Position numbers and translations under genes: made by a program
Shown: one piece after another, positions 45,494-48,529 of the stretch
Layout: the number at the start of each line of letters is the position of its first letter
Numbering within the stretch: position 1 is the stretch's first letter
From: Beijerinckiaceae bacterium
GTDB taxonomy: Bacteria > Pseudomonadota > Alphaproteobacteria > Rhizobiales > Beijerinckiaceae
Reading direction: 5' to 3'
Assembly: GCA_025458025.1 (NCBI GenBank)
Contig: JALOTF010000032.1
Coordinates: forward strand, 1-48,529
Length of the DNA: 48,529 bases
Notes under the pieces: generated by a model
Databases searched by the model: none
Told to the model about the DNA's origin: nothing
The model's input: only the letters and a program-made list of their open reading frames with translations

Positions 45494-46574
45494 TTTCCAG
45501 AACGCCTCTCCCCGCATCCGCGCTTCCGCCGTCATTCCCGCCACGCTCTCTTTCGAAGGCGTAGGGAAATCGTTCGGCGATATCCACGCGATCGAGGATG
45601 TGACCTTCACGGCTGAAGCGGGCGAGGTGATCGGCCTGCTCGGCCCCTCAGGCTGCGGAAAATCGACCCTTTTGCGGCTGGCTTCCGGCATTGAGGAGCC
45701 GACGCGCGGGCGCATCCTGCTCGATGGCCGCGAGATTTCCGGGCCCAACGCCTTCGTGCCGCCTGAAAGGCGCGGCGTAGGCCTCGTTTTCCAGGATTAT
45801 GCGCTGTTCCCGCATCTCGATGTGATGGGCAATGCTGCGTTTGGCCTGTCGAATCTCGATTCCCGCACGGCCCTCGCGGCGGCCGATAACGCGCTGCGGC
45901 GTGTCGGCCTCGGGCATCGCCTGCGCGCGATGCCGGGCGATCTCTCCGGCGGCGAGCAGCAGCGTGTTGCGCTCGCGCGTGCCATCGTGCCGCGTCCGCG
46001 CGTGCTGCTGATGGACGAGCCGTTCTCCAATCTCGACAAGCGCATGCGCGACACCGTGCGCGAGGAAACCGTGGCGCTTCTGCGCGAAACCGGCGCCACC
46101 GCGCTCATAGTGACGCACGACCCCGAAGAGGCGATGCGCATCGCCGATCGCATCGTGCTGATGCGCACGGGGAGGGTGGTGCAGGTGGGCGATGCCCGCG
46201 CGATCTACCACCAGCCAGTGGATCTCGAAGCCGCGCGGTTCTTCTGTGATCTCAACGAGGTGCAGGGCATCGTGCGGAATGGCGGGCTGACCACGCCGGT
46301 CGGCACCTTCCCGGCAAACGGCCTCGCCGAGGGGTGCTTGGGAATCGCCGCGATCCGCCCGCAATCGATCCGCCTGCGCGCGCCTGGCTTCTGTCTGCCG
46401 GGGCGCGTGCTGGAGCGGCGCTTTCTGGGCGAACTCGAATTGTTCGATCTCGCGGTGCAGGGGCTCGATGCGCCCTTGCGCATGCGGGCGCGCGAAAGCG
46501 TGCCCTTTCAACCGGGCGCGGATGTCGGGATCGAAATCGATCCGCGTGAAGTCCTTGTCTTTGCCACCGGGTAA
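45486..46574 (+). CDS. FbpC/PotA-like ABC transporter ATP-binding protein, orphan
   Basis: A 362-residue importer-type ATPase. Motifs in order: LSFEGVGKSFGDIHAIEDV, Walker A GPSGCGKST, Q-loop VFQDYALFPHLDVMGN, signature LSGGEQQRVALA, Walker B VLLMDEPFSNLD and switch IVTHDPEEAMRIADR. A C-terminal TOBE-like regulatory domain follows (VQGIVRNGGLTTPVGTF, IRPQSIRLRAPG). The form resembles ATPases for ferric iron, molybdate or polyamine uptake. ATG at 45486 lies inside the end of scpB (8-nt overlap), so translation is coupled to a chromosome-segregation operon. No permease or binding-protein gene is near, so its partner must be encoded elsewhere. Confidence 0.9.
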   Translation: MADFQNASPRIRASAVIPATLSFEGVGKSFGDIHAIEDVTFTAEAGEVIGLLGPSGCGKSTLLRLASGIEEPTRGRILLDGREISGPNAFVPPERRGVGLVFQDYALFPHLDVMGNAAFGLSNLDSRTALAAADNALRRVGLGHRLRAMPGDLSGGEQQRVALARAIVPRPRVLLMDEPFSNLDKRMRDTVREETVALLRETGATALIVTHDPEEAMRIADRIVLMRTGRVVQVGDARAIYHQPVDLEAARFFCDLNEVQGIVRNGGLTTPVGTFPANGLAEGCLGIAAIRPQSIRLRAPGFCLPGRVLERRFLGELELFDLAVQGLDAPLRMRARESVPFQPGADVGIEIDPREVLVFATG

Positions 46575-46634
46575 GCCTAGTTTCCGCCCCGAGGGACCGA
46601 AGCGGTCGTAACGCGTTTTTGAGGAGGCCTCTTC

Positions 46635-46871
46635 ATGGGCAGCATGAGCATCTGGCATTGGCTGATTGTCGCAGTGGTCGTGCTACTGCTGTTCGGCCGT
46701 GGCAAGATCCCTGAATTGATGGGCGATGTCGCCAAGGGCATCAAGAACTTCAAGGCCGGGATGAAGGAAGAAGACCAGGCCGCCGCCGACAAGGCCAAGG
46801 AACTCGAGGCCAAGGCCGCCGAGACCGTGCAGACCCAGACGCCCGCCAGCCAGCCGCCGAAGGCGAGCTGA
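46635..46871 (+). CDS. tatA: twin-arginine translocase subunit TatA
   Basis: A 78-residue pore-forming component of the Tat export system. It has an N-terminal membrane helix ([20 protein letters not shown]), the hinge [27 protein letters not shown] and an acidic Lys/Glu/Ala amphipathic tail. ATG at 46635 has GAGGAGG upstream; an in-frame ATG at 46644 would drop three residues. It is the first gene of tatABC. The 66-nt gap to tatB contains a small G/C-rich dyad near 46894-46912 of uncertain role. The length is normal. Confidence 0.95.
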   Translation: MGSMSIWHWLIVAVVVLLLFGRGKIPELMGDVAKGIKNFKAGMKEEDQAAADKAKELEAKAAETVQTQTPASQPPKAS

Positions 46872-46937
46872 GCTTTCATCCGGGCGAGACCGGCGTGCGG
46901 GCTAGCCCCGCGCGCCTGAAGGAGTGCCCCTTTCGCC

Positions 46938-47390
46938 ATGTTCGATATTTCCTGGGGTGAATTCATCATCGTGGGCGTGGTTGCGCTCATCGTGATCGGG
47001 CCGAAGGAGCTGCCGGGTGTCATCCGCGCGGTGGGCCGCAGCATGGCGAAACTGCGCGCGATGGCCGGCGACTTCCGTTCTCAATTCGATGATGCCCTGC
47101 GCGAGGCCGAATTGCACGACGTGAAGAAGGAATTCGACGAGTTCAAGAACCAGGCGACCGGGCTCTCGACCTCCACGTTCGATCCTATCCGCAAGGAATT
47201 GCAGAGCGTGGCCGAAAGCGCGAAAGCGACCGCCAGCGGCGAAACCGGCGTCAACACCGTCAACGAGACGGTGCAATCCATCTCCGCCGAGGCGCAGGCC
47301 ATGGAAACTGAAATCCGCGCCGGCGCATCCGATGCGACCACACCGCCCACGCCCACGGCTGAACCCACGAAGAGCGGAAACGCTGCATGA
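46938..47390 (+). CDS. tatB: twin-arginine translocase subunit TatB
   Basis: TatB partners TatC in binding twin-arginine signal peptides. The 150-residue protein begins [21 protein letters not shown] as one membrane helix, followed by the conserved hinge [35 protein letters not shown]. The variable, acidic and threonine-rich C-terminal tail ([16 protein letters not shown]) is typical of alphaproteobacteria. The stop codon overlaps the tatC start by 4 nt (47387-47390), so the two are translationally coupled. Confidence 0.95.
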   Translation: MFDISWGEFIIVGVVALIVIGPKELPGVIRAVGRSMAKLRAMAGDFRSQFDDALREAELHDVKKEFDEFKNQATGLSTSTFDPIRKELQSVAESAKATASGETGVNTVNETVQSISAEAQAMETEIRAGASDATTPPTPTAEPTKSGNAA

Positions 47391-48238
47391 GTACCGCCCT
47401 GGACCCCAACCCCACGCCGACCATCGGCCCGGATATCCGCGCCGGCCAGGACGAGATCGAGGCTTCGCGCGCCCCGCTGATCGAGCACCTGATCGAGTTG
47501 CGCTCACGCATCATCAAGGCCATCGCTGCTTTCATCGTGATGACCTTCGTGTGTTTCGGCATCGCGAAATACATCTACAGCATTCTCGTCATGCCCTATG
47601 TCTGGGCGGCGGGCGGGCCGGAAAAGGCCCCGCTGATCTACACGCATCCGCTCGAATATTTCTTCGTGCAGCTGAAACTCGCGGTGTTCGGCGGCGCGTT
47701 TCTTGCGTTCCCGGTGATCGCCACACAGATCTACAAATTCGTCGCGCCCGGACTCTATAAGGACGAACGCGACGCGTTCCGCCCCTATCTCATTGCGACA
47801 CCGCTGTTTTTCCTGCTCGGCACCCTGATGGTCATGGGCGTGGCGATGCCGCTGCTCATGAAGTTCTCGCTCTCCATGCAGCAGGCCGCGACCGAGGGCG
47901 TCGCCTCCATCTCGCTCCTGCCGAAGGTGGATGATTATCTCTCGCTGATCATGACGCTGATCTTCGCCTTCGGCATCACGTTCCAGCTGCCGGTCGTGCT
48001 GACGCTTCTGGCGCGGATTGGCCTGATCGACGCTAAGTTCCTGCGCGAAAAGCGGCGTTATGCGATCGTGATTGTTTTCATCATCGCGGCGATCTTCACG
48101 CCGCCAGATGTCATCAGCCAGTTCGCGCTCGCGATTCCCACGCTGCTGCTCTACGAACTCGCGATTTTCGCGGTGGCAATGGTTGAGAAGAAGCACAAGA
48201 AGAAAGAAGCGGAAACCGCCGTAGTGCCGGGCGAGTAA
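47387..48238 (+). CDS. tatC: twin-arginine translocase subunit TatC
   Basis: TatC is the multi-spanning receptor of the Tat translocase. The 283-residue protein shows the family signature [16 protein letters not shown], then six membrane segments including [93 protein letters not shown] and the conserved [31 protein letters not shown]. The GLYKDER loop glutamate needed for signal-peptide binding is present. A short Lys-rich tail ends the protein. The complete tatABC set could export periplasmic cofactor enzymes. Confidence 0.97.
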   Translation: MSTALDPNPTPTIGPDIRAGQDEIEASRAPLIEHLIELRSRIIKAIAAFIVMTFVCFGIAKYIYSILVMPYVWAAGGPEKAPLIYTHPLEYFFVQLKLAVFGGAFLAFPVIATQIYKFVAPGLYKDERDAFRPYLIATPLFFLLGTLMVMGVAMPLLMKFSLSMQQAATEGVASISLLPKVDDYLSLIMTLIFAFGITFQLPVVLTLLARIGLIDAKFLREKRRYAIVIVFIIAAIFTPPDVISQFALAIPTLLLYELAIFAVAMVEKKHKKKEAETAVVPGE

Positions 48239-48245
48239 CGCCTCG

Positions 48246-48309
48246 CGTCATGTCCGGGCTTGGCCATTGCACAAAACCGTGGATGGCCGGGCTGAACCCG
48301 GCCATGACG
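48246..48309. repeat. REP-like imperfect inverted repeat between tatC and serS
   Basis: CGTCATGTCCGGGCT at the left end is nearly the reverse complement of GGCTGAACCCGGCCATGACG at the right end, with an internal GGCCATTGC / GTGGATGGCC. The outer 7 bp (CGTCATG / CATGACG) match perfectly. Dispersed repeats of this type, with CGTCATG and CCGGGC cores, are common between genes in this bacterial order. Only one copy is in the window. Confidence 0.7.
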
Positions 48310-48355
48310 GGCGTGCATCTGATTTCCGATTCGCGAGCCTTCAAAAGAGCCTCCC

Positions 48356-48529
48356 ATGCATGATCTGCGCGTCCTCCGAGCGAACCCCGATGCGTTGAAG
48401 AACGCGATGATCCGGCGGAACAAGCCGGAGGAGGCCGCGAAGGTCGATCAGCTCGTCGCGCTTGATGCCGAATACCGCAAGCTGCTCACCGAGAAGGAAA
48501 CGCTGCTCGCGCGGCGCAATGCGGCCTCG
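48356..48529 (+). CDS. serS: seryl-tRNA synthetase, N-terminal fragment (runs off the window)
   Basis: The visible 58 codons (MHDLRVLRANPDALKNAMIRR, then KVDQLVALDAEYRKLLTEKETLLARRNAAS) match the start of the long antiparallel coiled-coil tRNA-binding arm of SerRS, which normally begins within the first 30 residues. ATG at 48356 is preceded by an imperfect purine stretch. The frame is open to the last base. Position after tatC is the usual one in this order. The catalytic domain lies outside the window, so the call rests on the N terminus and context. Confidence 0.88.
   Translation, partial: MHDLRVLRANPDALKNAMIRRNKPEEAAKVDQLVALDAEYRKLLTEKETLLARRNAAS

Overview
This looks like a chromosomal segment of an alphaproteobacterium of the order Hyphomicrobiales (Rhizobiales). 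The evidence is a high G+C content with strongly G/C-ending codons, the gene order erpA | dgt-argS-SPOR-nagZ-scpA-scpB-tatABC-serS at the right and AI-2E-family permease-hdaA-ppk-ppx-rnd-aspS in the middle, an MaeB-type malic enzyme, and a 44-nt palindromic intergenic repeat of a kind common in this order. No genus is assigned. I saw no tRNA, rRNA, CRISPR array, transposase or phage gene.

Layout. 1-8.9 kb: a damaged ABC-F ATPase gene, ndk, a GNAT acetyltransferase, an EamA permease translationally coupled to a molybdopterin oxidoreductase, a divergent FAX-type GST / YafY-WYL regulator pair around a perfect palindrome, and purM-purN. 9-18.5 kb: a TadG-like VWA protein, a CDP-alcohol phosphatidyltransferase, an AI-2E-family permease, hdaA, the ppk-ppx polyphosphate pair and a methyl-accepting chemotaxis protein. 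18.5-23.5 kb: rnd divergent from aspS, then an MsbA-like ABC exporter. 23.5-32.4 kb: an accessory glycan region with a DUF268 protein, an FkbM methyltransferase, two poorly recognised proteins (one probably a glycosyltransferase), a GT11 fucosyltransferase, a class I methyltransferase, an AsnB-type amidotransferase, a GT2 glycosyltransferase and a tyrosine-phosphatase-like protein. 32.4-48.5 kb: a minimal PhnA-domain protein, maeB with a strong terminator, a 679-residue envelope protein, erpA, dgt, argS, a SPOR protein, nagZ, scpAB, an orphan FbpC-like ATPase, tatABC and the start of serS.

The most unusual signals are lesions in otherwise conserved genes. aspS carries an exact 19-bp tandem duplication that shifts the frame, followed 31 nt later by an apparent 93-nt in-frame insertion with atypical codon use. 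The ABC-F gene lacks the first ABC signature region in frame and has a second deletion with a frameshift between its two ATPase domains. These are either real lesions or assembly faults, and read mapping would decide. The 44-nt repeat occurs three times, all within the glycan region. I did not find a clear new defence or mobile system; the glycan region is the best candidate for undescribed biology.

Limits: family assignments come from reading motifs by eye, with no database search. Starts were chosen from motif position, Shine-Dalgarno-like sequences and usual family length.
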